A stretch of DNA of 64,000 nt. It comes from DATARH01 sp963734125. GTDB lineage: Bacteria; Pseudomonadota; Alphaproteobacteria; ATCC43930; CGMCC-115725. Below the pieces are notes generated by a model, which was not told the DNA's origin, did not search any database, and saw nothing but the letters and a program-made list of their open reading frames with translations. Numbering within the stretch: the first letter of the stretch is position 1; each line of letters opens with the position of its first letter. Position numbers and translations under genes: made by a program. Below, one piece after another: positions 1-8,064 of this stretch. The stretch covers positions 1 through 64,000 of the forward strand of contig CAVTGB010000035.1 of the NCBI GenBank assembly GCA_963734125.1, read 5' to 3'.

Positions 1-2
1 AG

Positions 3-173
3 CTCGCCGCGCTGGCTGAGGGTGCGCGGATCGCGAGCCGGGAATTGTGGCAGAAGGCAGCGTGGGTTCCCCCCTCACCGGATTTCCGACCGGCGGGTTA
101 TGCCCCCAAAGAGACCTTGCCGACGCGATCGGGGAACGACGCAGGTGGCCTTCCCATTTTGCCCGGCCTGTGA
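3..173 (+). CDS. Possible C-terminal end of an upstream gene (partial)
   Basis: The third forward frame is open from the window edge to a TGA at 171-173, giving about 56 codons. It has GC-rich third positions and a start that looks helical (LAALAEGARIASRELWQ), then a proline/glycine-rich tail. I do not recognise a family. It may be the tail of a gene lying mostly to the left of the window, or a chance open frame. Confidence is low because only the edge is visible. Confidence 0.25.
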   Translation, partial: LAALAEGARIASRELWQKAAWVPPSPDFRPAGYAPKETLPTRSGNDAGGLPILPGL

Positions 174-190
174 TGCCCATGCGCTCGAAG

Positions 191-230
191 CAAATCATTT
201 ATTATTACTGCAAATCATTTATTATTACTG
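191..230. repeat. Perfect tandem duplication of a 20-bp AT-rich unit
   Basis: Two adjacent identical copies of caaatcatttattattactg occupy 191-210 and 211-230. They are strikingly AT-rich against the surrounding GC-rich DNA. The right-hand copy overlaps the 3' end of the minus-strand hypothetical gene and supplies its last codons and stop. Confidence 0.9.
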
Positions 231-625
231 ATGGATCCACGTACTGGCACCAATGGGGTCAGCCCTATCCCGATTTTTGGGGGAGCGCCAGCCTCATCCA
301 GGTGATCGATCAGCGTCCCCATGCGCCGCATCGCGACTGCCGCATTCGCGCAAATTTCCGATATTTCGTCGTAGGCCAAGATAAAGCGGCGGGCGGGCAA
401 TTCGCTTATCAGGTAAAAAGCGCCGATCATAGCGAAACGCGTCGCCCGGCCCGGACGGAAGGTGGCGAAGAGCAAGCCCCCCACCAAGTTGAGGTGGATG
501 CAACCGAGTTCTTCGACCGCAAAGGTAATAGAGCCCGCGTAATCGCGGCGGCTACCGAACAGGACGGCTAGAGTGCGAGGGTCGGTGGGCCAAGCTCGAC
601 CCTCCCAATCGATCACTGCTGTCAT
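215..625 (-). CDS. Hypothetical protein (136 aa)
   Basis: An uninterrupted 136-codon frame starting at ATG 625. The product begins MTAVIDWEGRAWPTDPRTLA and has a soluble alpha/beta look, with a hydrophobic stretch around residues 45-75 (HLNLVGGLLFA, FAMIGAFYLI), a charged helix near residues 80-110, and a proline/glycine-rich end. There is no signal peptide or family motif I recognise. Codon use is GC-rich and protein-like, so it is probably real. Its final residues (SNNK) and stop lie inside a 20-bp tandem duplication, so the true C-terminus may once have differed. It stands alone, with no operon partner. Confidence 0.5.
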   Translation of the reverse strand: MTAVIDWEGRAWPTDPRTLAVLFGSRRDYAGSITFAVEELGCIHLNLVGGLLFATFRPGRATRFAMIGAFYLISELPARRFILAYDEISEICANAAVAMRRMGTLIDHLDEAGAPPKIGIGLTPLVPVRGSISNNK

Positions 626-925
626 TCCAGGGTTCCCCGTTCCGATCGCAGAGTTTTTTGATTATAGTCTGGCGTGCCTCGCGCCGCCCCCCATCGTCGG
701 GCGAACGGAGCCGGCAGGCTCCCCTCTTTCGCGGACTCCGCTACCAATTGATACTGGTGAGGATACGGGGAGAATCTCCTCAGCAAGGTCGAGATGCACG
801 AAATTGAGCACCGTCGATCGCTACGGAAGCCAAATCGCTATAGAAACCTACATCCCTGCCATCCGTTGGCAGACCGATATGATCAATAATGCGGTGAGGG
901 CCAAATCACTGATGAGGCCACGACC
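626..925. other. Intergenic stretch, nothing recognised
   Basis: About 300 bp between the divergent hypothetical gene (minus) and the MEDS-LuxR remnant (plus). I see no convincing frame, RNA gene or repeat. A small AT-rich patch near 650-668 (gagttttttgattatagtct) could be a promoter for the minus-strand gene, but it does not fit a consensus well. Confidence 0.3.
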
Positions 926-1828
926 ATGAACGCGCGCGATGCGGCACCAGAGAATGACACCTCGCTGTTGCGGAAAACCGGTATCAGCGTCGCCAGCCAC
1001 ATGCCTTGGGGCGCACATCTTTGCATTTTCTATGAAACCCCCGCAGATTTGCTTGCCATCTGCATTGACTATTTCGAGGCCGGATTGCAGAGCAACAAGT
1101 TCCTGCGTTTGGGCGGTTTCCGATCCGATCACGATTGACGAGGCATTATCGGCGCTGCGGGCTGGCATTAACAAATTCAACCAGCATCTCGCCGCCGGAC
1201 AGATCCAGAATTCTCTCTGGCAACGAGTGGTACCTGGAGGGTAGTGAGTTCGATGCGCAGCGAATTACCGGCGGGTGGTGGGCGAAGCTCGATGACGCAT
1301 TGGCGCGCGGCTTCGACGGACTGAGGGTCAGTGGTAACGCGTTCTGGATTGCAAGCAATCATTGGAAGGAGTTTTGCGAATACGAGCAGGAGCTCGATCG
1401 CTCTCTCGCCGATCGGAAAATGATCGTTGCGTGCACCTACCCGCTCGGCTCCAGCCGGGGCGTGGACGTACTGGACGTGGCACGGGCGCATCAATGTACG
1501 ATGGCCCTGCGAAACGGCGATTGGGAGTTCCTTGAGACCCCGGAACTCAAGCAGGCGAAGCGGGAAATCAGAAAGCTGAACGGCGCCGCTGGATTTCCTG
1601 CTAAAGTCCTCGCCGGGGCGTCCTCCGTTGACTCCGCGCGAGCGCGCCGTGCTGGCTCACATCGTCGAGAGGGGCTTCCAGCAAGGAGGTCGCCCGAGCG
1701 CTGAATATCGCCCCGCGCACCGTCGAATTTCATCGCGCCAACATCCTGCGCAAGCTCGGCGCTGAAATACTTTCGAACTGGTGCAGCGGGTGCTCGACGA
1801 ATCCAGGACCCGTTCGGGTCCAGCCTGA
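926..1828 (+). pseudogene. MEDS-domain / LuxR-type regulator, frameshifted
   Basis: Pieces of one protein lie in different frames. From ATG 926 comes the MEDS (methanogen/methylotroph, DcmR sensory) start, PWGAHLCIFYETPADLL. A second frame carries CVWAVSDPITIDEALSAL (about 1100-1210). A third carries the rest of MEDS, with EWYLEGSEFDAQRITGGWW, RVSGNAFW and the hallmark CTYPLGSSRGVDVLDVAR (about 1220-1600). A LuxR/FixJ-type helix-turn-helix follows (LTPRERAVLAHIVE, then IAPRTVEFHRANILRKLG), ending at TGA 1826. At least four frame changes are needed (near 1105, 1215, 1615-1665 and 1770). MEDS proteins are putative sensors of small hydrocarbon derivatives, so an intact version would be a one-component transcription regulator. 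Either a true pseudogene or a region of uncorrected indels. Confidence 0.75.
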
Positions 1829-2237
1829 CGGAACAAGGCGGTGATGCTGGCATCGTGCCCGAGGCCACCACCGGCGGGGATCAGCGGCCCGCGTGCGGAC
1901 GGAGCCGACCATCCGCTGGCGCGCGGTCATGAACGGCCGCTTCGGATCGACTTAACCGGTTCGATTGCGGTCCCGCGGACGGCCGAAATCGGCGCAAAAG
2001 CGCCGTCGCGTGCGCGCGTGAGGGAGATCCGGCTTGCGGCGCAGCTCGCGCCGCCAACCGCGCCCACATCGGCGCTGAATTGCCGCATTCGTAGAGTATG
2101 CTTGCTGACGGTCCGGATTGTCGCCGGATTGAGTTCGACTCGGGGTGGGAATCACTTGATCTTGGTCTGATACGTCAGGTGGGGAGATCGCGTCAGTATT
2201 AAACCGTGGGTTGGGCCCGGGCCGGATGGGGACAAGG
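1829..2237. other. Intergenic stretch, nothing recognised
   Basis: About 400 bp without a gene I can support. Several frames stay open on both strands, as is usual at this GC content, but none gives a protein-like sequence. The region just before the LLM gene (about 2080-2200) is less GC-rich and is the likely site of its promoter. I could not identify a clear -35/-10 pair. Confidence 0.3.
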
Positions 2238-3295
2238 ATGAAATTCGGGTATTTCACGCTCTCGGTGGCCGTAGTCGATAATCGGCGCGGCGCCAACGAG
2301 TTCATTGCCGACATCCTCGACGAGGCGTTGTATGCCGAGGCGGTGGGGCTGCATTCGGCGGGATCGGCGAACATCACTTCTCGACATTGGGCGTCCTCTC
2401 CTGCCCCGATCTCGCGCTGGCGCAGGTCGCGGCGCGGACCCGCCACATCCGCCTCGCGCCGGCGGTGACGGTGTTGCCGCTGCACCATCCGATCCGGGTC
2501 GCGGAGCAATGGGCGACGCTCGATCTGCTCTCCGAGGGCCGCGTCGATTTCGCCGCCGGGCGCGGTTATGACCGGCGCGAATATGCGCCGTTCCATGTGT
2601 CGTTCGAGGATAACCAGGCGATTTTCGAAGAAGGGATGGAGGTCGTGCGCCGGTTATGGGCGGCGGACGGGCCGATCTCGCACCACGGCGCGCATTACCG
2701 GTTCGACGATGTGGCAATCACGCCCAAGCCGGTGCAGCGGCCAATCCCTACTTACGTCGCCTCGTTCTCGCGGCCCTCGATCGAGCTGGCGGCACGGCTC
2801 GGCTGCAACCTCATTGTCGCCCCGTTTGCCGCGGCGATGACCTTTGGCGGGCTGCGCCAAGTGAAGGACCTCTATGACGAGACCTGCGCCCGCCACGGCA
2901 AACCCGCCGGGCGCCTGATGTGCAGCTATTTCCTGCATTTCGCCGATACGCCCGCGGAAGAGGCGGCGGCCCGCGCCCGGCAGATCCGCTATTACAAGGA
3001 ATGCGTCATCGCCGCCTTCCCGGGCGACCCCAAGACGGCGCCGCCGAGCTACCGCTATTTCATCGAGATCGTCGACCGGCTGACCAAGGTGCGGCCGGAA
3101 CATCTCGGCGAGAATTCGGTGCTGCTCGGCTCGCCCACGCAGATCATCGACAGCCTGAAAAAGGTCGAGGCCGCCGGGGTCGCCGAGGTCATCCTCTACG
3201 TCAATGTCGGGCTGAAGCCGCACGCCCAGGTCAAGCACGAGATGGCGCGCTTCATGGCCGAGGTCGCGCCGGCCTTTGCCGGCAAGGGCGGCTGA
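2238..3295 (+). pseudogene. LLM-class flavin-dependent oxidoreductase, one frameshift
   Basis: Luciferase-like monooxygenase of about 350 residues, a TIM-barrel enzyme using FMNH2 or F420-type flavin; the substrate cannot be read from sequence. It starts at ATG 2238 (MKFGYFTLS) and runs through VDNRRGANEFIADILDEALY. The frame then changes near 2362, where one base seems to be missing before the expected W-I-G-E-H-H motif. The second frame continues GVLSCPDLALAQVAARTRHI, LAPAVTVLPLHHPIRVAEQW and AAGRGYDRREY to the stop at 3295. The length of 1058 nt is not a multiple of three, which fits a single lost base. Everything after the break is well preserved, so this may be a sequencing error rather than decay. 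Confidence 0.8.
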
Positions 3296-3304
3296 GGGCC
3301 GGCG

Positions 3305-3925
3305 TCAGGGGCGCGGGTGGAGGCCGGCGGCGAGGCTGAAACGAATCAGTTCGGAAAGGCTCCGCGCGCCCATCTTGTCCATGACGTGAGCGCGGTGGAT
3401 TTCGACCGTGCGCGGGCTGATCGCCAGATCGTAGGCGATCGATTTGTTGGGAAGGCCGGCGAGGAGCCCCTCCAGCACCTCGCGTTCGCGCGGCGAGAGG
3501 GTGGCGAGCCGCCCCGCCGCGCTCGCCGCCGCCTGATCATCCTCGCCCGTTGCCGCCAAACGCGCCAGACCCGCCTCGATGCCGGCGAGGATCGCCTCGG
3601 CAGCGAACGGCTTTTCGATAAAGTCGATCGCGCCCGCTTTCATCGCCTCGACCGCGAGCGGTACTTCGCCATGGCCGGTGATGACGATCAGCGGGAAGTT
3701 GAACGCCCGCGCGGTCAACAGCCGCTGCAATTCGAGCCCGTCCATCTCGGGCATGCGGATGTCGGCGATGAGGCACCCGGGCCGCAGGCTCGGGGCGGCG
3801 GCGAGAAACTCGCGGGCGAGGGCAAAGCTGCGCACGGTGTAGGATTTGGCTTCGAGCAGCGCGGAGAGCGACTCGCGCACCGCCTCATCGTCGTCGACGA
3901 CATAGACCAGGTTATCATTGGCCAC
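3305..3925 (-). CDS. fixJ: FixJ-type two-component response regulator
   Basis: 206 residues. The receiver domain (about 1-125) has the acidic pocket D11/D12, the phospho-acceptor D55 in CLIADIRMPEMDG and the conserved K in IEKPF. A LuxR/FixJ helix-turn-helix follows at about 140-200 (LSPREREVLEGLLAG, ISPRTVEIHRAHVMDKMGA). It starts at GTG 3925, whose codons overlap the stop of the upstream kinase by 11 nt, so the two are translationally coupled. In the known FixLJ systems, phosphorylated FixJ activates low-oxygen genes such as fixK and nif/fix operons. No such targets are visible in this window, so the regulon is unknown. Confidence 0.9.
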   Translation of the reverse strand: MANDNLVYVVDDDEAVRESLSALLEAKSYTVRSFALAREFLAAAPSLRPGCLIADIRMPEMDGLELQRLLTARAFNFPLIVITGHGEVPLAVEAMKAGAIDFIEKPFAAEAILAGIEAGLARLAATGEDDQAAASAAGRLATLSPREREVLEGLLAGLPNKSIAYDLAISPRTVEIHRAHVMDKMGARSLSELIRFSLAAGLHPRP

Positions 3926-5075
3926 CGGCGGCCTCCCGTTCCGCTCCCTCCGCGGACGACAGCGGCAGCGTCAACCGGAACACCGTCCCGCCGGACGGGT
4001 TGGGCGCGGCGGCGAGGCGTCCGTGATGGGATTCGACGATCTCGCGGCAGATCGAGAGGCCGAGCCCCATGCCGGTCTTCTTGGTGGTGACAAAGGGCTG
4101 GAACAGCCGGTCGGCGATGTCGCGGGCGATCCCCGGCCCGCTATCGGCGACCCTGACTTCGGCGAGGCTTTCGCCGGCGATCCAGCGCGTCGCGACGGCG
4201 AGCTCGCGCCGCTCGACCGCCTCCATCGCCTCGACGGCGTTGCGCACGAGGTTGAGCACGACCTGCTGGATCTGCACCCCGTCGACGAGAACCGGCGAAA
4301 GGTTGCGATCGAGATCGAGGCTGACGTGGACCCCCGACTGCCGGGCGCCGACGAGGGCCAGCGCGAGCGCCTCCTCGACCAGCCGGTTGAGGCTCTCGGC
4401 GCGGCGCTCGGTCTCGCCCTTGCTGACGAACTGGCGCAGGTTGCGAATGACCTCGCCGGCGCGCTCAGCTTGCGCCACCGCCCGCGCCATGAGGCCGCTC
4501 ACCCGCTCGGCCGATTGCGGGTCGCTCTGCAGCAGATGACGCGCGGCTTCGAGATAGTTCATCACCGCGGTCAGCGGCTGGTTGAGCTCGTGCGCGAGGG
4601 TCGAGGCCATCTGGCCCATGACGCTGAGGCGCGAGGCATGCAGCAGCTCGGCCTGAAGGTCCTGGATGCGGCGTCCCGCCGCGTCCCGATCGGTGAGGTC
4701 GTGAATGATCCCGACGAAGATCGTCTCGCCCTCGACCTCGGTCTCGCCGACCGCCAGCGACATCGGGAAGATCGAACCGTCCTTGCGCCGGCCGGAGACA
4801 TCGCGGCCAATGCCGATGATCTTCTTCGCCCCGGTGCGCAGATAGTTGGCGATATAGGAATCATGTTCGCCGGCATAGGGCTCCGGCATCAGGACCTTGA
4901 CGTTGCGGCCGACGAGCTCGGCCGCATTGTAGCCGAAGATCCGTTCGGTCGCCTGGTTGACGGAGCGGATCGCGCCGGCATCGTCGATCACAACGATCGG
5001 GTCGAGCGCCGCCTCGACGACGGCGCGGAACAAGAGGTCGGGCCGCTCTGCCTTGGTACGGGCCATCGGGCTCAC
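3915..5075 (-). CDS. fixL: FixL-type oxygen-sensing PAS histidine kinase
   Basis: 386 residues with no transmembrane segment, so probably cytoplasmic. The PAS domain (about 15-130) aligns with the haem PAS of Bradyrhizobium FixL. EHDSYIANY carries the proximal haem-ligand histidine (H71 here) and IIGIGRDVSGRRKDG carries the distal arginine (R91). The positions of BjFixL R206 and H214 are Asn and Lys here. The kinase core has the H box LAHELNQPLTAVMNYLEAAR (H162), an N box (NLVRNAVEAME) and G boxes (DSGPGI, GMGLGLSICREIV). It is expected to autophosphorylate when oxygen leaves the haem and to pass phosphate to FixJ, the overlapping downstream gene. ATG 5075 is followed by a second possible start three codons later. 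Confidence 0.9.
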   Translation of the reverse strand: MSPMARTKAERPDLLFRAVVEAALDPIVVIDDAGAIRSVNQATERIFGYNAAELVGRNVKVLMPEPYAGEHDSYIANYLRTGAKKIIGIGRDVSGRRKDGSIFPMSLAVGETEVEGETIFVGIIHDLTDRDAAGRRIQDLQAELLHASRLSVMGQMASTLAHELNQPLTAVMNYLEAARHLLQSDPQSAERVSGLMARAVAQAERAGEVIRNLRQFVSKGETERRAESLNRLVEEALALALVGARQSGVHVSLDLDRNLSPVLVDGVQIQQVVLNLVRNAVEAMEAVERRELAVATRWIAGESLAEVRVADSGPGIARDIADRLFQPFVTTKKTGMGLGLSICREIVESHHGRLAAAPNPSGGTVFRLTLPLSSAEGAEREAAGGQ

Positions 5076-5158
5076 ACTCGCATCACTTGCGCCAACCCCT
5101 TGCGTTTCCCGATGGCCGAGTCTACCCGTCGGGCGCGATCATCCGAAGAGGGAAGGCC

Positions 5159-5500
5159 ATGCCGGTACGCATCTATCATAACCCGCGCTGCAACACCTCG
5201 CGCAACACTCTCGCTTTGTTGCGGGAAAAGGGGATCGAGCCCGAGATCGTCGAATACCTGAAGACTCCCTACACCGCCGCTCAGCTGAAGACCCTGCTCG
5301 GCCAGCTCAACATGCCGGCCAAGGCGCTGGTGCGCAAAAAGGAAGCCGCCGCCGCCGGGATCGATCCCGCCAAGCTTTCGGAGGAAGCGCTGATCGCGGC
5401 GATGGTCCGGAACCCGATTCTGGTCGAGCGGCCGATCGTCGTCTCCGGCGGGAAGGCCGCGCTTGGCCGCCCGCCGGAAAAGGTGCTGGCGGTGATTTGA
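5159..5500 (+). CDS. arsC: ArsC-family arsenate reductase (glutaredoxin-coupled)
   Basis: 113 residues with the thioredoxin-like ArsC fold. The N-terminal strand and active-site loop RIYHNPRCNTSRNTLALL contain the catalytic cysteine (C11). Further on are EYLKTPYTAAQLKTLL and, near the end, LVERPIVVSGGKAALGRPPE, the usual arginine-containing substrate loop. The family reduces arsenate to arsenite with glutathione/glutaredoxin. No arsR, arsB or other ars gene is adjacent, so a role as a generic Spx/ArsC-like reductase is also possible. The start at ATG 5159 is preceded by a good ribosome site (gaagagggaagg). Convergent with queC. Confidence 0.88.
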   Translation: MPVRIYHNPRCNTSRNTLALLREKGIEPEIVEYLKTPYTAAQLKTLLGQLNMPAKALVRKKEAAAAGIDPAKLSEEALIAAMVRNPILVERPIVVSGGKAALGRPPEKVLAVI

Positions 5501-5516
5501 TGTAAGCTATTGCTCT

Positions 5517-5560
5517 GCGTCCTTCGAGACGCCCGCGCAGAGCGCCGTCTCGAAGGACGC
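5517..5560. repeat. 15-bp perfect inverted repeat between arsC and queC
   Basis: The arms gcgtccttcgagacg (5517-5531) and cgtctcgaaggacgc (5546-5560) are perfectly complementary around a 14-nt loop. It lies between two convergent genes and could act as a bidirectional terminator, although no T-run follows. The left flank plus arm (ctctgcgtccttcgagacgc) recurs exactly inside alr at 26620-26639, which points to a dispersed repeat family. Confidence 0.75.
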
Positions 5561-5568
5561 GCGACCGG

Positions 5569-6297
5569 TCAAAATTCTGAAGCTCGGGCGAACGCTTCCC
5601 AGCCCTTGCGGCGCAGATCGCAGGCCGGGCAGGCTGCGCAGCCATAGCCCCAATCGTGGCGATGGCTGCGGTCGCCGGCGTAGCAGCTGTGGGTTTCCTC
5701 GCGGATCAGCTCGACGAGCATCGCCCCGCCCAGCTTCCGGGCGAGCGCCCAGGTCGCGGCCTTGTCGCGCCACATCAACGGCGTGTGGATGACAAAGCGC
5801 TGATCCAGACCGAGCGTGAGGGTCGCCTGCAGCGCCTTCAGCGTGTCGTCGCGGCAATCGGGATAGCCCGAATAATCGGTCTCGCACATGCCGCCGACAA
5901 GATGCTTTAGCCCGCGGCGATAGCCGGTCGCGGCGGCGAACGTAAAGAACAACAGGTTGCGCCCGGGAACAAAGGTGTTGGGGAGGCCGCTCGCGCCGAG
6001 GCGGATCGCGCTGTCGCGGGTCAGCGCGGTGTCGCTGATCCGGCCGAGCACATTGAGATCGATCAGATGATCGGGGCCGAGCTTCTCGCCCCAATGCGGG
6101 AATTCGGCGCGCAGCCGGGCGGTGATCCGCTCGCGGCAGTCGAGTTCGACCCGGTGGCGCTGGCCGTAATCAAAGCCGATCGTCTCGACCGAAGTGAATC
6201 GAGCGAGCGCCCAGACGAGGCAGGTCGCCGAATCCTGCCCGCCGGAAAACAACACGAGCGCCCCCTCGGGCGGAGTGATTTGGCTGGTCTGGCTCAT
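5569..6297 (-). CDS. queC: 7-cyano-7-deazaguanine synthase QueC
   Basis: 242 residues. ATP-dependent conversion of 7-carboxy-7-deazaguanine to preQ0, a cytoplasmic step in making the queuosine base of tRNA. The PP-loop LVLFSGGQDSATCLVWAL lies at residues 14-31, then the GFDYGQRHRVEL block and NTFVPGRNLLFFTFAAA. The C-terminal zinc site is SCY followed by GCAACPACDLRRKGW (four cysteines). Length is typical of the family. It stands alone on this strand; the partners queD, queE and folE are not in the window. Confidence 0.95.
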   Translation of the reverse strand: MSQTSQITPPEGALVLFSGGQDSATCLVWALARFTSVETIGFDYGQRHRVELDCRERITARLRAEFPHWGEKLGPDHLIDLNVLGRISDTALTRDSAIRLGASGLPNTFVPGRNLLFFTFAAATGYRRGLKHLVGGMCETDYSGYPDCRDDTLKALQATLTLGLDQRFVIHTPLMWRDKAATWALARKLGGAMLVELIREETHSCYAGDRSHRHDWGYGCAACPACDLRRKGWEAFARASEF

Positions 6298-6351
6298 GGG
6301 GCCAGCACATAAGCGCGTTGCATGCGGCGATCAACAAACCCTTGTTCTAGC

Positions 6352-6436
6352 GTCATTGCGAGCGCACCGAAGCAATCTCCTTCGGCACCGGCTGATCCGC
6401 CGCGGATTGCCTCGTCGCTCCGCTCCTCGCGATGAC
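6352..6436. repeat. Dispersed intergenic palindromic repeat
   Basis: The ends gtcattgcgag (6352-6362) and ctcgcgatgac (6426-6436) are complementary over 11 bp with one mismatch. The interior contains further complementary pieces (gagcgcaccgaagcaatctcc against gattgcctcg and cgctccgctc). This is the common alphaproteobacterial type of 'cattgcgag...caatc' intergenic repeat. It lies between queC (minus) and the SelA-like gene (plus). A related half-copy is at 57651-57694. Confidence 0.65.
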
Positions 6437-6484
6437 AGCCATGGGCTTATTGGTATAGTGCCGTGCCGATCCCACGGAGGCGAC

Positions 6485-7969
6485 ATGACCAGCCTTAACG
6501 CGAACCCCTATCTCGCGCTCGGCGTGCGCCCGTTCATCAATTGCTGCAGCGTGCGCACGATGCATGGCGGCAGTTTGATGCTGCCCGAGGTCAAGGCGGC
6601 GATGGATGCCGCCGCCCGCCAGTTCGTCAACCTCGACGAATTGATGGAAGCGGCCGGCCGGCGCATCGCCCAATTGACCCAGGCCGAATGGGGGATCGTA
6701 ACCTGCGGCAGCGCGGCGGCGGTGGCGCTCGGCACCGCGGCCTGCGTCGCCGGCAACGATCCGGCGCGGATGCTGCGGCTGCCCGCTACGGACGGCATGG
6801 TCAACCGCGTCATCATCCCGACAAAGCAGCGCTTTGCCTATGACCAGTCGGTCCGAATGATCGGCTGTCCGATCGTCGAGATCGACACCCGCGAGGAACT
6901 CGACCGCGCACTCCTGGAGCCGGTTGCGCTGATCGTGCTGCTCGGCAAGCAGGAGCACCTCTCGGGTGTGCGGCTCGAGGAGATCGCGTCGGTCGCCCGG
7001 CCGCGCGGCATCCCGATCATGGTCGACGCGGCCTCCGAGCATATCGAGCGGCCGAGCCCGTGGCTCGCGCGCGGCGCCGACCTCGTGATCTATAGCGGCG
7101 GCAAGTTTCTGCGCGGGCCGCAGACCAGCGGCCTCCTCCTCGGCAACAAACGTCTGGTCGAAGCAGCGTGGCGCAACGGCTCGCCGCACCAGGCGCTGGG
7201 CCGGCCGATGAAGGTGTCGAAGGAGGACATCATCGGCGTCGTCACCGCGCTCGAATACTGGTTCGAGAGACGCGACCCCGCTGCCGAGCGGCGGAAATGG
7301 TACGACGATTGCGCGATCCTCGCTGCTCGCCTGGCCTCGTTCGACGGGGTGCGCGGCGAGGTCATCGAACCCGAAGGGGTCGACCGCGTGCCTCGCCTCC
7401 GCATCGTCTGGGAGCGGGACCGCTTCCCGCTCGACGGGTTGGCGCTGCGCCAGGCGATGCTCGACGGCGAACCGCGGGTCATGCTCGACGACAACAGCGC
7501 GACGACAGATTCGATCGCCGTCGACCCCTTTCAATTGCAGCCCGGCGAAGCCGCGCTGGTCGGCGATGCGGTCATTGCGGTGCTGCGCGCGTCATTGACC
7601 AACCAGCCGCGCCCGCCGCTCGCCGCGGTGCCGGAGGTCGCCGGCGAGTGGGAGTTGCGGGTCGACTTTCTGCAGGGCGCGCGCACCCACCGCCTCGCGC
7701 TCCGGCAGGAGGGTCGCGCCTTCGCCGGCGAGCAGCGCTCGGCCCAATTCGAGAGTTCGGTCGACGGACTGCTCGACGCCGATCGGGTGTCGTTCAGCTT
7801 CGGCACCCGCTATGAGGCTAGCAACCTGTCCTATCGCTTCGAGGGCACGGTCGGGGATGGCGCGATGGCCGGCACCGTCGCGCTCGGCGCCGCCAGCGAC
7901 CAGAATGCCGGCATCGTCAACCAGAGCCAGTTCGGCGCCGGACGCTGGCAGGCCCGCCGCATCGTGTGA
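6485..7969 (+). CDS. SelA-like PLP-dependent enzyme with C-terminal beta domain
   Basis: 494 residues from ATG 6485. Residues 1-375 are a fold-type I PLP enzyme of the SelA / D-glucosaminate-6-phosphate ammonia-lyase-like group. It shows GVRPFINCCSVRTMHGGSLM, TCGSAAAVALGTAA, MVDAAS (the aspartate contacting PLP) and SGGKFLRGPQTSG, in which K207 should bind PLP. The reaction is not known; L-seryl-tRNA(Sec) chemistry is unlikely without selB or selC nearby. Residues about 385-494 form a separate strand-rich domain (VAGEWELRVDFLQGA to RWQARRI) resembling a small lipocalin-like barrel. The gene is preceded by a dispersed repeat, with a short ribosome site (ggaggcgac). Confidence 0.75.
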   Translation: MTSLNANPYLALGVRPFINCCSVRTMHGGSLMLPEVKAAMDAAARQFVNLDELMEAAGRRIAQLTQAEWGIVTCGSAAAVALGTAACVAGNDPARMLRLPATDGMVNRVIIPTKQRFAYDQSVRMIGCPIVEIDTREELDRALLEPVALIVLLGKQEHLSGVRLEEIASVARPRGIPIMVDAASEHIERPSPWLARGADLVIYSGGKFLRGPQTSGLLLGNKRLVEAAWRNGSPHQALGRPMKVSKEDIIGVVTALEYWFERRDPAAERRKWYDDCAILAARLASFDGVRGEVIEPEGVDRVPRLRIVWERDRFPLDGLALRQAMLDGEPRVMLDDNSATTDSIAVDPFQLQPGEAALVGDAVIAVLRASLTNQPRPPLAAVPEVAGEWELRVDFLQGARTHRLALRQEGRAFAGEQRSAQFESSVDGLLDADRVSFSFGTRYEASNLSYRFEGTVGDGAMAGTVALGAASDQNAGIVNQSQFGAGRWQARRIV

Positions 7970-8064
7970 AACGAAGGACCGGAAGCGTCCGGCCATCATT
8001 CCTTAACCGAGACGATGCAATCTGGGGGTACCTCGCACGAGAAGCCGCGGCAGGGGGAGGGGAA

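Noticed and set aside
47..571. Plus-strand 174-codon frame at the left end
   Set aside because: It is antisense to the better-looking hypothetical gene at 215-625 and its translation is not protein-like.
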